Positions 13,440-60,499 of a stretch of 64,000 nucleotides of DNA are shown piece by piece; position 1 is the stretch's first letter, and every line of letters begins with the position of its first letter. Source of the stretch: Atrichornis clamosus (taxonomy: Eukaryota > Chordata > Aves > Passeriformes > Menuridae). The notes below the pieces were generated by a model that did no database searches, had not been told where the DNA came from, and saw nothing but the letters and a program-made list of their open reading frames with translations. Both the position numbers and the translations under genes were made by a program. Location of the stretch: contig WBMZ01011569.1 in NCBI GenBank assembly GCA_013400975.1, forward strand, positions 1 through 64,000, written 5' to 3'.

Positions 13440-14060
13440 AATTGAGACAATGCAATGCAATACATCTCGATTTTACTAAAGGATTTGATATCATTTCTCA
13501 CTAAATGATGTGTTGATTAAAAATTAGCACTATACAGAATGAATGCAGCACATGCTAAAAAGATTATGACTCAGAAAGCAATTCTAGAGAGCAGCTATAA
13601 TGGTGTTTTGTGGGAACAGTTCTATTCAACGTATTTATCCTTTACTGGGAAACTTCAGGGATAAACCATAATGGAGGCCATTATAAGGAAAAAAGTAGGT
13701 CGATCAAGTGATTGTAATTTCATGGTAAACTGGGCTCCCTGGAATAAAGGTGCAGTGTAGTTCAATTCAAACGCATGCCTATAAGATGCAAAGATATGAA
13801 TCATTCACGTAATATACAGAGCCCTGTTTTAGAGAGCAGCATGTCGAACACGGAATTGGAGACAAGATGGATAGCAGCTGTAAACAGTTTAGAGTGCTGC
13901 AGAATCAGAGATGAACTGTAGCCCTGTCCCCCAGCACAGACTGGCCACAAGCAGCAGATACTGTTTTCAAGGGTCCTTAGGAAATACAGAACAGGAGTCT
14001 GTCTTAGGAGAATTAAATCAGTGCATCTAAACCAGGAACATTTTTCCCCGTTGACAAACA
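13440..14060 (+). mobile_element. Possible decayed LINE reverse-transcriptase fragment
   Basis: A frame around 13470-13500 reads like DFTKGFD, and one around 13620-13650 like LFNVFI. These recall the D(F)(S/T)KAFD and LFNIFI motifs of CR1/L2-type reverse transcriptases, in the right order and roughly right spacing. Stops and frameshifts interrupt it. The right edge is a guess. Confidence 0.3.
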
Positions 14061-14215
14061 GTGTTTTGGACACAGGAGTTTAAATAATAGAAGCTTTTAA
14101 GGGATTGGGTGCAAGACAATTTACATCAAGCAAAGCTACCCTCCCTCAGAACACACTGGCTACAGTCCCCTCCTCCTTTAATCTTCCCCCACTTTTCAAC
14201 ATGTAATCCAGCTAA

Positions 14216-14560
14216 TCAGGCATCGAGCTGTTGTCCCAAAAGGCAGAGCTGCGCTGGGGCTGTACGGGTTTCCCGTCGCACCACTCTGCGTTGATATGGA
14301 GAAGCCAGAAAGGACCCTGTGCTCTCAGCTGAAGTTTGCGACTGCGCTCGGCTGCTCAGCACCCCCTGCCCGCTGGGCTGGCTCCCAGCTGTTCCTGCCA
14401 GCTGTGCTCTCCGCCAGTTGTCCCCGCCAGCTGTGGTTGCTGCCTGCAAGCTGCTCCGCAGCGTCTCTACGGGCACAGCGGCTGCTCGGCACTCTCAGCT
14501 GCAGGCTGCTCCCATGTTTTGCTGGATTATTTCACGTAGCAGTGCCTGGGGTGTTTCAGC
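14216..14560. other. GC-rich patch with CAGCTG cluster
   Basis: An isolated patch of about 340 bp rich in GC and CpG within AT-rich DNA. It contains five CAGCTG E-box-type palindromes (14326, 14386, 14399, 14428, 14496) and local internal repetition of GCCAGCTGTG-type units. It could be a regulatory element or repeat; it is not recognisable as an exon. Confidence 0.45.
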
Positions 14561-17500
14561 TCTTAGGGAGGGTTCAGTGATGTGCAGGAATGTGGTAAAG
14601 TCATTGCCACAGAAAGGAGAGTCCCCAAATACTATTTCTTAAAGATAAATTCAGTCACTCCTTGGGATTTTTTTGCCAACTCTTCCTGCTTTGGCAATTT
14701 ACTGTAAATTTGTAGGATTGTCCGGGCTTTTCCCACGCCTATACCTTAGCTGATTTTAACATAAATGCTGTCAATATTACAAAATATCTATGAAATGTAA
14801 ATATGTTAAAGCCTGACATGTTGTCTGTTGAAGTCAGCAGTTCCCACTGTTCCACATGTGCCCAGAGTGGGTGCACCCTACACCACAGGCTGCTGCTCCC
14901 AAGGAAGGTCCCTGAACAGTTTACCTGAGCAGAAATAAGGCTTAGAAGTTAACATGTCCCTGTATTTGCATGTAACAGAACAAACAGCAAAAATATACTT
15001 GTAAAATAATGCTTCAGGTTGTGGTGGGGTTTTGCAGAGGTTTTTTTTGGTGGATTGCATCTCTGCAAGAAATTGTTTTCATTCCTTGGTTTTCCTATAG
15101 TTTCAACTACACACTTCAAACATCCAGCTTTTCCTGTCTGTAGCATTTACTGCCGTAGTGAAGCAACAGGAAAAGAGTAAACTTGTTAGGCAACATCAGT
15201 AAGACTGATCACTTGCCTATTTTTGGCTGGTTGTTAGAGTAAGATGAAGAAACCAGCTATCCCACAAGCTAACCTTTAATCTGTACCCTGCAGTGCTCCT
15301 ATGGATCACTTAGCTGAGCCAAACCACTTAGATGGTCATTGCTGTCATACATACAGGATGCAAATATCTCCCAAATTTAATGATTTAACTATTAGCCCTG
15401 CTCTTCACTTCTTTTTCAGATCACAGATCAATTTTATTTAATAACTCCATTTCAAAGGAATTTTAAAAACCAGAGATGGCTCTAAAACTAGTCTAAGGGA
15501 TTATGAGTTAGGTTCCCCAAACCAGTCAAGGCTGGAAGAAGAATCACAGTTTGAATGGGAAAGAGGAAAAGCTCTAAAACTACTGCTCTGTGACCAGCTG
15601 TGCTATTCTCAACAGTGCTAATAGGAAAACCATAGCCCATTTTCATGTCTCATAAGTCCATCATCGCCCACAATTGTTGTGTCCCTTCCTACCTGTTGAC
15701 AAAACTTTTATAGGTTATTGTATGAGTAGCATAAACTACTTCATCTTTGTGATTGGTTTTGCAGTGTTTTAGTTACCATTATTTTTCTGCGGCACGATGC
15801 ATTTCATGCTGAAGGACAGTATATGGAAGATGTGGGCCTCCTACCTGAATTACAGACTGGCTTGGCTGGGAACTTCTGGGCATCAGTTCCTGGGAAGCAA
15901 AGGACCATCTCAAGAAGGAGCCCTCCCTCCAATACTTTCTAGGGGGTTCATCTAGGGGGAAATCCCAGTGAGATTTGCTGTCCAGTTCCAATCTGGTGCC
16001 TGGTGACCTGAATAGCTGAAATTTAGAAACACTTGAAACTCCTTGGATGGAAATTGTCTTATCTCGTAGTAAAGTCTACAGAGTAGGTGTACATGTGGGG
16101 ATAGGAGTCTAGGTTCCTGTTGTAATCAGTGAGACCTAGAAAATGCTAGCAGTGGGATCCGGGGTGGGATAGACTCAGCCAGAAGTAGGAGCCTGCTTCA
16201 GTGTGGGTGAGGCACTGTGGATGTGCAGTTGTCTGCATGGCAAGGGGCAGCTTCGCTCATCTCCAAGTCTGGGCTACAGATACCTACATTTAAACAGGAG
16301 GAATCCTACTCCATCTCTTTTATTTTCTGTGTTCAGTAAGATAAAAGAAAGCAGAGCACATAACAGTAATCCTGTAGCAATTATAGTCATAAATGGTACT
16401 AAACAAATAGCATTAAAAAAAGGAACTCTAATAGCTTTGACTTGTTACATGTATACAAGCATTGGTTGCATAGGAACCAACACATAAAACTCATTGTAGT
16501 AGTAACAACTACAGGGAATATAAATTTCATACCCTCTCTAAATTAGCATCTTGTATTTTCTAGAGGTGGAAAAAGAAGAAACCATGAAGAAAGCTTTTGC
16601 AGTTTAAGGGTGGATTTTGAGATCTACTTATAATAAGATAATAATTGCTTTTTAAGGTTCAGCAGAAGATATACTTATTAAGCTTAATGGGTCTATTAAA
16701 AACACAAAGCCAAATAATCAACAGTTATCCTGCTTCACAAGATTAACAATTAAAGGGTGTGATCTGGAGCAGTAAAAGGAATAACAGCAAAGTAGACAAA
16801 AATGAGAGAGAAACTGCTCTGCTTGGAAACTGAGCACTGCAAAATAAAAGGCTATTAAAGAATATCTGAAGTAACTTTAATGCCTACACTAGAGTATCTT
16901 TGCCAAACCGGTGAGTATAATTAAATAAAAATTGAAATCACATTTAAAAACATACTGCTTTTTTTCATAAAGCAATATTTCAGTAATTGCTGATCTCACC
17001 TCTGGACCTCAAAACAAAACACCACAAGAGTATAATAGGTGTAGCATTAGGAATTTAAGAGCTGATTCACTGTCCCATAAAAATTAGCAGTAGCAGGCTA
17101 AACTGATAATGCAGAAGGAGGAGCACTAGTAGCATTTTAACATTCTGTTGGAAGTGTTGGGTTCACATTGTCTCTCCAGCAGTTAGGTTGAAAGTTTTTC
17201 ACATTTCTGTTAGAAATGAGGTTTTGCAGAAGAAAAAGATATAGAATGTGCATCTTACCCCTCTTGCCTGAAGGGTAAGGATGAGCTCAAACAAAAATCA
17301 AAAGCCCAAACTTCTCTGCTAATACTTTTTTTCTGGTTTCTTTCTGTCCCTTCACAAATTCTAATCTTTAGAGGATGCTACAAACAATTTTCAGGCTATG
17401 TAGCCCAGCCACTGAGCTAAATTTGACCTTTCTAACTTAGAAAGTAATACAGTGCAATAGGACCAAACTACTGAGAAAGGTCAGGGGCTGAAGAACTAAC

Positions 17501-20500
17501 AGCAGCCCCATGCTCTTCATGGGTGATTTACTTCCATACAGTAGGAATGCTCCTTGGTGGCTGGGGTGCATTACATGCTGTCTTGGAGAACCTATTCTAG
17601 TTTAGCTCATGTGAAAGGAATTCACTTGACATGCCCCTAGACCTAAGTGCAGTAAGTGGAGACAGTCAGGAAGTTGACTTCAAAAGCTTGCACCTTGTCT
17701 GAACCAAAATATTATCACAGGGCACCTTTGTCATATACATTACATGCAGAAAAGTCAGGAGGAATTCTATGCATCACCCATAATGTGAAATTGAGCTCTC
17801 AGATAATCTAAAATCAAGAATGTATGCAAATATTTTATATAACAGTGGTTTCATAATCTCCTATAAAATCCTGAATAAAACATCATGTTATTCTATATTT
17901 ATTGCCAGCTTGACATGAACATTTAATGTGCAAGTATATCTTATGAATATATAAATAGCTACTTTTTCAAAACAGGATTCAAATGTGTAGTGCAAGTGTT
18001 TCACTAAGAAATAAAGAAACAAATACTTATAATACACACAAAAATACAATTATCTGGTTAATGTACACAAAAGCAGGTTCACCCACATACAAAAGAATTC
18101 TTGAAGACATAACAGTCATCTTTAAATTGTTACTTTGTGGTTTGGAACTCCATTTAGATGCTGAAAGGCAGGAAGTATCTGTTTCAGATAGGCAAAGAGT
18201 CTCTTGGCATCTCACTGGAAACTGTTTTAGCTTCTGTTGCTTTCCAGCCGCCTGTAAATTCCAGACATTTTAAGTTAGATTTTCTCAAACTCCTTCTCCT
18301 TTTCTAGCCTCTACGCCTCTATGATCACATGAAACAAATTAAGAAATAATGAAATGCTGCATAGTTTGTGCACCATATTACTTTCTTTTATATATTACTA
18401 AAAGAATTGTTTCTCTTCTGCCATAAAGTACAGTACTTCCAGCTGCTTGATCTAAAAACACATCAGTGTTATGGAACTGTTCTTTTGTCTTTACCGACTT
18501 GGCAACGGCTCAGAACAGTTTCGCCATCAGATTTTGCCCTGGAAGGAAAAAGAGAGGAACATTGCTTGTATCTTCAAAATTATTGTGTGAAGTTTTATAT
18601 ATATATGTACATATGCATATATATAGATCCTGTAATTGCCATGCTTTTTATCTCAGCTTTCTCAGATTTATTCTCCAGAAAGCATAATCAGGTGGTGGAA
18701 AAAACAGATCAACACCCTTTCAAAGAGCTGAGAAAAGTGTTGCTTTTCTTTTTGCTTCCTCTGAATTCATATTGAAATTTCTATATTTTATCTGGGTTTA
18801 ATTTTTTTTTTTAATACTAGCAGGTTAGAGACCTTTTATGGATGATTGAAAACAATCATGGCATCATGGTCTACCCAAGAAATATTACAAATCTATGGCC
18901 TGGACTCTTGATATAGAGGGAAAATGTCCCAAAATGGTATTATCACTCCTTGGAGAATATATTGGGACTAACATTTAAAGGAAGAGGTACGGACAGACCT
19001 AGAATGGGAAACCATGGCAGGACTGAGAAGAACTTTGTCATCCAGCATCACCTATGGATTAAGAGAAGATCTGGAGAAGGCAACTAGCAACTGAGAGGGT
19101 ATTTCTCATGGCAATTTTCGTAATGGTTATTCAAAGACCACAGATGTCCTGTTAAGTAAACAACTCTCTTGACAGACACAATGTAGTCTAACCAATCCCA
19201 AAGATGAAAGGTCAGCTAGGAGTGATACCTGTGGGGGCAGCATGGAGTAAAAGCAGAGCCAAAGAAGATAAATGGAAAAATATTGAGCAGCTTGCCTGAT
19301 GTGAGCAACCTTCCAAGTGTGAGTTTCGGTGGTATCCCAAAACACTGAGCTCTGCAGTGCTTTGCAAGCCTCGTTTGAGAAATGAGAAATAGGTTTCATA
19401 GCGCTTTTCCAGCTAAGAGGGAGGTCCTTTGTTCCTCAAATAATCCCCATGTCTGCAGAAGTTTGTATGAGATCAGCAGCACATGTATTTTCTACTCACC
19501 CCCATTATCTCCTCTCCATATGTGTGTTTATATGCGGGAGAGGGAGGGAAAAGGTGGGAGGAAGTAGTGTAGTTGTGCGCTATCAGCAAGAGCATGGAAA
19601 TACTTTATTGTACCTCACAAGTGCTGGACTTTGGTCACACCAAAACTGGAGCTGGGGCTATCAATTTCTTGTGAAGCACAGGTGAAGCTGTAGGAACCAA
19701 GGAGTGGGTAGAGCAGAAAACTTAGCAGGAAACAGGGTAGCTCTGTGCCAATGGATCTGCCATTCCTTTTCTTTACAAACAGCACCCCAAAGTGTTTTTG
19801 GTAAATCCCTGAAGCTTTATTATATCTGAGCACAAGCTACAACTGCAACAATCTCCTGAGCAAGGTTCAGTGAACAGAAAGGACACACAACTCTCATAAC
19901 TTTAGGATTTTTTTCACTTGGGTCTTTCTCTGTGGTGCAACTCTGCAACAACCTTTAGAGAGTGTCTAGTTGTTACAAGGTCTACACAATCCCTTCTGGG
20001 TCACAAGGAAAGGCCTCACCATCTGTCCCAGGCCTGGAACTGCTCAACATAGCTCCAAGGCTCTGCTCCTGCTATCTCTGCACCTCTCCCTACCTCTGCA
20101 CTCTCAGGACTTCTCCAGCTGACTGCACTGCTCCCACGAAAGGGCACTTTCCTGCCCTCCCTCATGGCTTTCACTGTGCCTTTAGTGTAGCAGTCAGGAC
20201 AGTGCACAGGAGTGTTTGGGAACCTCCAACCTTTCTATTTGAAACTGTGCTGTCTCCCCCAAATTCACAAGACTTGCTCATTTTGTTGGGTGACAAAGAG
20301 GAGAGGACACCAGAACATTCTACTGCACATTTTTTCTTTGAGATACTTATAGGATGATTTCTTGGTAGCCATGGGACAGTGGCTGCCAAAACTGGGGCAT
20401 TACCTGGGAGCATTGGTAGAGCTTATATAGGCAGCAGTCTGCATCTGTGCAAGTTTTGATACCGGTAGTTTGTTAGCCCCTAGAGAGAGAACCCACCTTT

Positions 20501-23500
20501 GTCTATCCTCTAGCAGCTCTATTTTCCTCTTGTGATGGAAATGCTCCCCACAAGAGAAAGCCCTGGCATCTCCTTCCGTCTCAGCCCAGTATGTCCATGT
20601 CACCTTCATTTTGTAATCCTCCACAGCAGTATTTGTATTTGCAGTGAGCACAGTGACCAATCTCCAGCCAAGGCCTCTGTGGGTCACGGCTGAGGCTCCA
20701 GTCACCTGCCCCACAGATCTGGGAAGCCAAGGAGCCACTTCACAGCCCAGATCATGGATCCTGCTGGATCCCTGCACTGGGGAGCATCCCAGGGCAGGTT
20801 GCAATCTGGCTTGCACCATGGTGCTGAGCACTGGCATCTGACTGTTCCTATCTCTGCCCCCGGTCACATTATCCCAGACCTCAGGGGAAAATGGCATTTG
20901 TGGATGTCACACTCACTTTTCTGTGTCCCACCAGCAGCAGTGTGGGTTTTGCCCCTGGGCAAGGGATGAGGGTCAGAAAAGGGGTCACTGCTCCCCACAG
21001 CCAGGCATCAGCACCAGCTCCACTGTAGGGCTCTCTTGTTCTCTACCTCATGACCCAGTGATATTTTTCATGTTTATTTTAGACCTGTTGGCAATATGAG
21101 TGGCAAATAGTCCCTGCACGAGAACAGCAATGAATTGCTTTGATTTTCAAGTAGATTCCAGTTCCACCTGGTGACAGGAAAAGGTAGTTACCAAAATCTT
21201 CACAAGAAGTTAAAGCATTCAAAATATATTACATATCAACATTTATCAAAAATCCAATTATATCAATGACATTTTATTATCTTTGTAACTATGTGGAGAC
21301 CTCCAAAACTACTGACTGTTCACAGAAATCTCCATATATTTTGTGAGAAACCTACAAATTGTCCTTTCATTGTTCATAATCACTAACACAAGAGGGACTG
21401 CTGTGATCAGTTGGCATGACACAGGCTAGGGATACAGTTCCAAAATATTCCTGAGTTATTGAGCAAGAGCATTTCTTTTAGAGAAGCATCCACTTCTCAT
21501 TTAAAAATTTCTTCTGCAGGAGAATTCACCACAGTTCTTGAAAACCTGTTCCGACATTTAACGTATCAGTGTTTGAATTTGTCTAATTTCATTAACAGAC
21601 ACCAAATCTTACCTTTGCTGGTTTAAAGAGCTTCTGCCATTGCATTTCTACCCTCACAAGTACACTTAGACTCTCATGGGACTGAGTCTTCTCCTGGCCG
21701 AGACAGGTTGAGTTCCTCGGTGCATTCACAAGAAAATGCATTTTTTCATAGTCCTTCAGATATTTTAGTGGCTTTCCTTTGTAGCAAGCTTTTTTGTTTC
21801 AGTATATTCCACATATTTCTGACACCAGTGTGAGACAGAACGTTCCAGCAAGATGGTACCAGTGTGGCAAACAGATGAATTATAACATCTCTTCCTTTAC
21901 TTGTCTGTGTATCTGAGGTTGCTCTACCTCCTTTTTGATTAAACCTTTCCTTGGGACCTTATGCTTATGTCCAAGAAGATCCCAGATCTCCTGGGTCTTC
22001 TTTGCTCTAGCAGAGTCACACGTTCTTTTGTCTCTTTGTGCCAAGACATGAAAAACTACATAGGGCCATATCAGAACTGATTTTTTGTGTCCAGCTTACT
22101 GAGCACAGCAGAGCCCTCTGTGCATGTGCCCTTCATTTAATTTGTGCAACTTCCATCAGTGTAGCTGATTTGGGCTACCATCATCATTTACATTTATACA
22201 AAATCAACATAAACCTTTTGCAAGAATAGACAGTTGGATACTTTGAGAACAAACCTAAAATCATCCATTTTAGATGAAAAAAAATTGAAGTGTACATGGA
22301 GTAGCATGGAGAATGTTTATTTCCCTTTCTCTGCAGAAGTGAAGCCTAATGGTATATTCTTAGGGGTCAGTGTACCTTGGCTGGTGACTTTCTGTGTTCT
22401 CTTTAAGGCTTTGTAAGGCAGGAGCCTAGAATCAGCAGGGTTTTGAAATGCAAAGTAAGATTTTTCCCTTTACATTTCAACTCCTTCAGTTTCTGAGGGA
22501 CTCAGCTGGTGGGTTTTATGGCTAACAAAGGCAGGATGGAGAAAGCAGCTGACTACCAATGCTTTTAAATCTCAGCCTTAGAAGTTCTCACTCCACTGAA
22601 AGTCTGTATCTGTAATAAATTTAATCCACACCAACACTTGGGGAAATTCATGTTTAATCAAATCTAATCTTAAAAGACAGGAAAATATTTGTCTGTAGAT
22701 TCTTGGGTTTGTCTCCTATCACTTGTAACAGGTGGTCAGTATTTTTTGTTATACTTTTCTCAAAAAGAAAAAAGAAAATGTTGGAATGGGAAGGAACAAG
22801 AAGGTAACCAGAACTTCAAAAAAGTGTAAATGATCCAAAATTACACCTGCAGCTCAGTGCTCAGAGAGGATAAATAGTCAGATACACACACATGCCCACA
22901 CAACCTCCTTCTTTGATGTCCCTAATACAAATGCTGACCAAGGGCTGTCTTGCTTTCTTTTATGAAACAAATATGTGAAATCAGAGCCCAAGGCAGAGCC
23001 CAATCACTGACTAGCGATTTCCTGTTGTGTTTACTGAAGCTACAAGGCACAAAATAACAAGAAATAAATAAAACCAGGTTGTAATACAAGCCTGAACAGC
23101 ATATTGATGCCGGTAGGAGTGTATTTTTCTGCTCTTACTTTATTAAGATATATATGAAAGTGCCAGGTTAGTCACTGATTTCACAGAAAACCTGTGAGCA
23201 CTGGCTGATTCCACATGGTTATCCAGCCAAGGCCTCTTTACAGCCGTGACATTTCCAAAATCTCCATTGCTCTCCAGCCACGTTTGTGCTCCAACTTTCA
23301 CACCATCTCCTTTTTCACTGTTTGTCAGCAAATTCACCACCTCCCCTCTCCCACTCCTGCTTTTACCCACATTGTAAAGCAGATTAGAGACCAAGCCTCT
23401 ACCAAAAAGCCCCCGAAAGATCCCAAACCAACTGAATCCCATTCCCCCACTCCAGAGCAGGAGTTTTCCTCCCGTTTACAAATTTGCTTTCTCTAACCTA

Positions 23501-25742
23501 GTGCTCTCTTGCTCTCTCTTTGCTCTTTTGCCATGGTGAGGAACTAACATCCTCATTTTTGGAGGAAAACTGAGAGCAGGTACTTCTTTGATGCCATTCT
23601 TGCAAAGACACATGGAAGAGATTGGATTCTGCAGAGAACTGGTCTGCTTTCGTGGTCCCCATCCATCCCACATCGTCACACCCTCCAACAGCTTTCTCTG
23701 GTTGTCTGCAGCATCCTTGGGGTGAGCAGCCACCAGGCTCTCACAGGCAGCACGAGAGGATGACTGGCACTGTGGCTGAGCCTGAGACGACATGTGTGAC
23801 CAGTGGCCACTGGACCAGCACCTCCTGTGCCAGCTGAAGCCTCCACTGGTTGACCCTGCTCTGAGATCTCTGGTGCAGAACCATGACACCCAGTGCAGAC
23901 AAATCCTCTGGGTCTCTGCTGTTCCTCAGGTTTGTGCAGCAAGCACTGCTCTGTCTAGCTGCCTGTTGATAGTGTCTGCTCTGACAGAGGTTCTCCTGCT
24001 TTCCTCTGTCCCAAATACACTGCTCTCACAAACCCTTCTAACATCCTTCCTTTGCACAAGGCCCTTAGTTTGCACAGTCCACAGACTCAGGGGGCATAGT
24101 TTTCAAGTGTTTATTTCATCAAGGATTGTAGCTATGTGCTGTATTCTACAGCAATAAAGATGGTCATTTCATCTATGACCTTGAATCAGCTTTCACCCCA
24201 CTGCCCATATTCTGCTCTTCCTCAGCCCTTTCTCACCATCTTCAGCTACACCTTTTTGTAGTATCTTCAACTTCTTCCTACAAAAGAGCTGATGTGCAAG
24301 TTGCTTTCTCTGCACTGTGCAGAGCAAACATATCTCGCACCAGACCTTACTGCAGCTAGCAAAGACTCTGGAGAGACCCAAGACTTAAGGTTTCTCCACA
24401 AGACCCAGCTTACTTTGAGAAAGCAGCCTTTAGCAGTCAGCTAGAACAGCATTTTTCTTCCAGCAGTTGACATAACCTGGAGAAGCTTATACTGCTCTCT
24501 TTTGCATCACGACTAATTCAGAAGAACTATGATCTTGTAGAAACACCTGGGTGAAACTGAGTGGCCTTGAACTGATTGCTGTGAGTATTGGACATTCTTG
24601 TTAAAGCATGCTGGACTTGCACATATGAGGGTAAATCAGGAGCAGTTTCACATGGAGAAGTAGTGTTGGGGAGATTTTTGCAAGAGTAGCCTTTGGCTGA
24701 GGCCTTTTCCTGTAGAGTTTTGGAAGCCAAATTAATCTGCTAGGAACTGGCACAGCATTTTTGTCACAAGCTATGGTTTTGGTACATTATAATTATGGTG
24801 GATGACAGGAACAGGAAGGGTCATGAGCATCCTAACAAATCAAACCTGTGGTGTCTCAGAAGGAACTTCAATAGCTGGTGCTGACAACCTAAACTGGAAC
24901 AGTTCCTTCCTAACTGCCTTACTGGACTATCTGTTTACTCTTAAAGGTCTTTTAGTTGCAAACTGCAACACAGGTTTCTCTTGAATAAATATCATCAAAG
25001 GCAAAAAGAAGTTTTTCACACAGAGTTAAAAGCATGGGAACATCTGAGTTTGTGAAGCTCTACCCCGCCATGGTGTGGATCATTCCTGTCAGAATTCATG
25101 GTGAAAACTTAAGGGCACAAACCATTTGCTATGGTAACAGCTACTCTTAACACTGGGAATAGTCTCCACAGAGAATCAGATTCTTGAAAAAGATCCCCCA
25201 AGTTTTTGACAAATTTTCTCTATGGTTACTGCATCCCAAGACATGCCCAGGTTGTGATCACAGCTTAGGAACACGGAAATGGAGACAAAAGCAAGTGATC
25301 TCTACAGGTGTAGATCTTGTAGTCTGGGACAACTGGCTGATTTGTTATCTGTAATTATATAATGTTTCATATAATACTATAGTAATATTCATTATATTAT
25401 ATATTGTATGTATTGCATATTGTATTAATGGCAGGTTACGTATTGGGCTATGGGAATTAAGCTGACTACTTGGTTGCTCCTTTTTCTTTTTTTTTTGCTA
25501 CCATCTATTTGAAAAAAACCAAATAGTGCAGAATACAGTCTCATTGCGAACGTTTCCAAATATTATCTCCATCTGTGGTGAGACAGAATTTTCAGGATGA
25601 TCTCTTTTATGCTATTTTGAACACACATCAGTTTATGTTAATACCCATTAACTAGGATTGAAAATTTTATATGAGGACTACTGAATTACAAATACTGTAT
25701 AAGAAAAAACCACTCATCAGTCATCATGTGCATAAGCAATGT
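14561..25742. other. Long non-coding 3' flank of the GH31 gene
   Basis: Predominantly AT-rich, with GC-richer stretches at about 20000-21050 and 23300-24100. Reading frames up to 165 codons occur (20400-20897, minus), but none shows a family motif, splice-flanked conservation pattern or RNA structure I recognise. There is an AT-type simple stretch near 18597-18626. Confidence 0.55.
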
Positions 25743-25748
25743 TTTAAT
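25743..25748 (-). terminator. Candidate ATTAAA polyadenylation signal
   Basis: ATTAAA occurs on the minus strand 86 nt after the GH31 stop codon, following an A-run and followed within about 40 nt by a GT/T-rich stretch. No AATAAA occurs on the minus strand between the stop and about 25.4 kb. It would give a short 3' UTR; a longer UTR ending further left cannot be excluded. Confidence 0.45.
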
Positions 25749-25833
25749 GACTAATTTTTTTTTTTTTTACATTAAAATCAAAGTGAGATCAAGGATGGCC
25801 AAGGATGCTAAGTTTTAGCGTGTTCTGATGACT

Positions 25834-60499
<34,666 letters not shown>

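Noticed and set aside
20400..20897. 165-codon minus-strand frame
   Set aside because: Low-complexity mixture without motifs, in a GC-richer stretch where stops are rarer.
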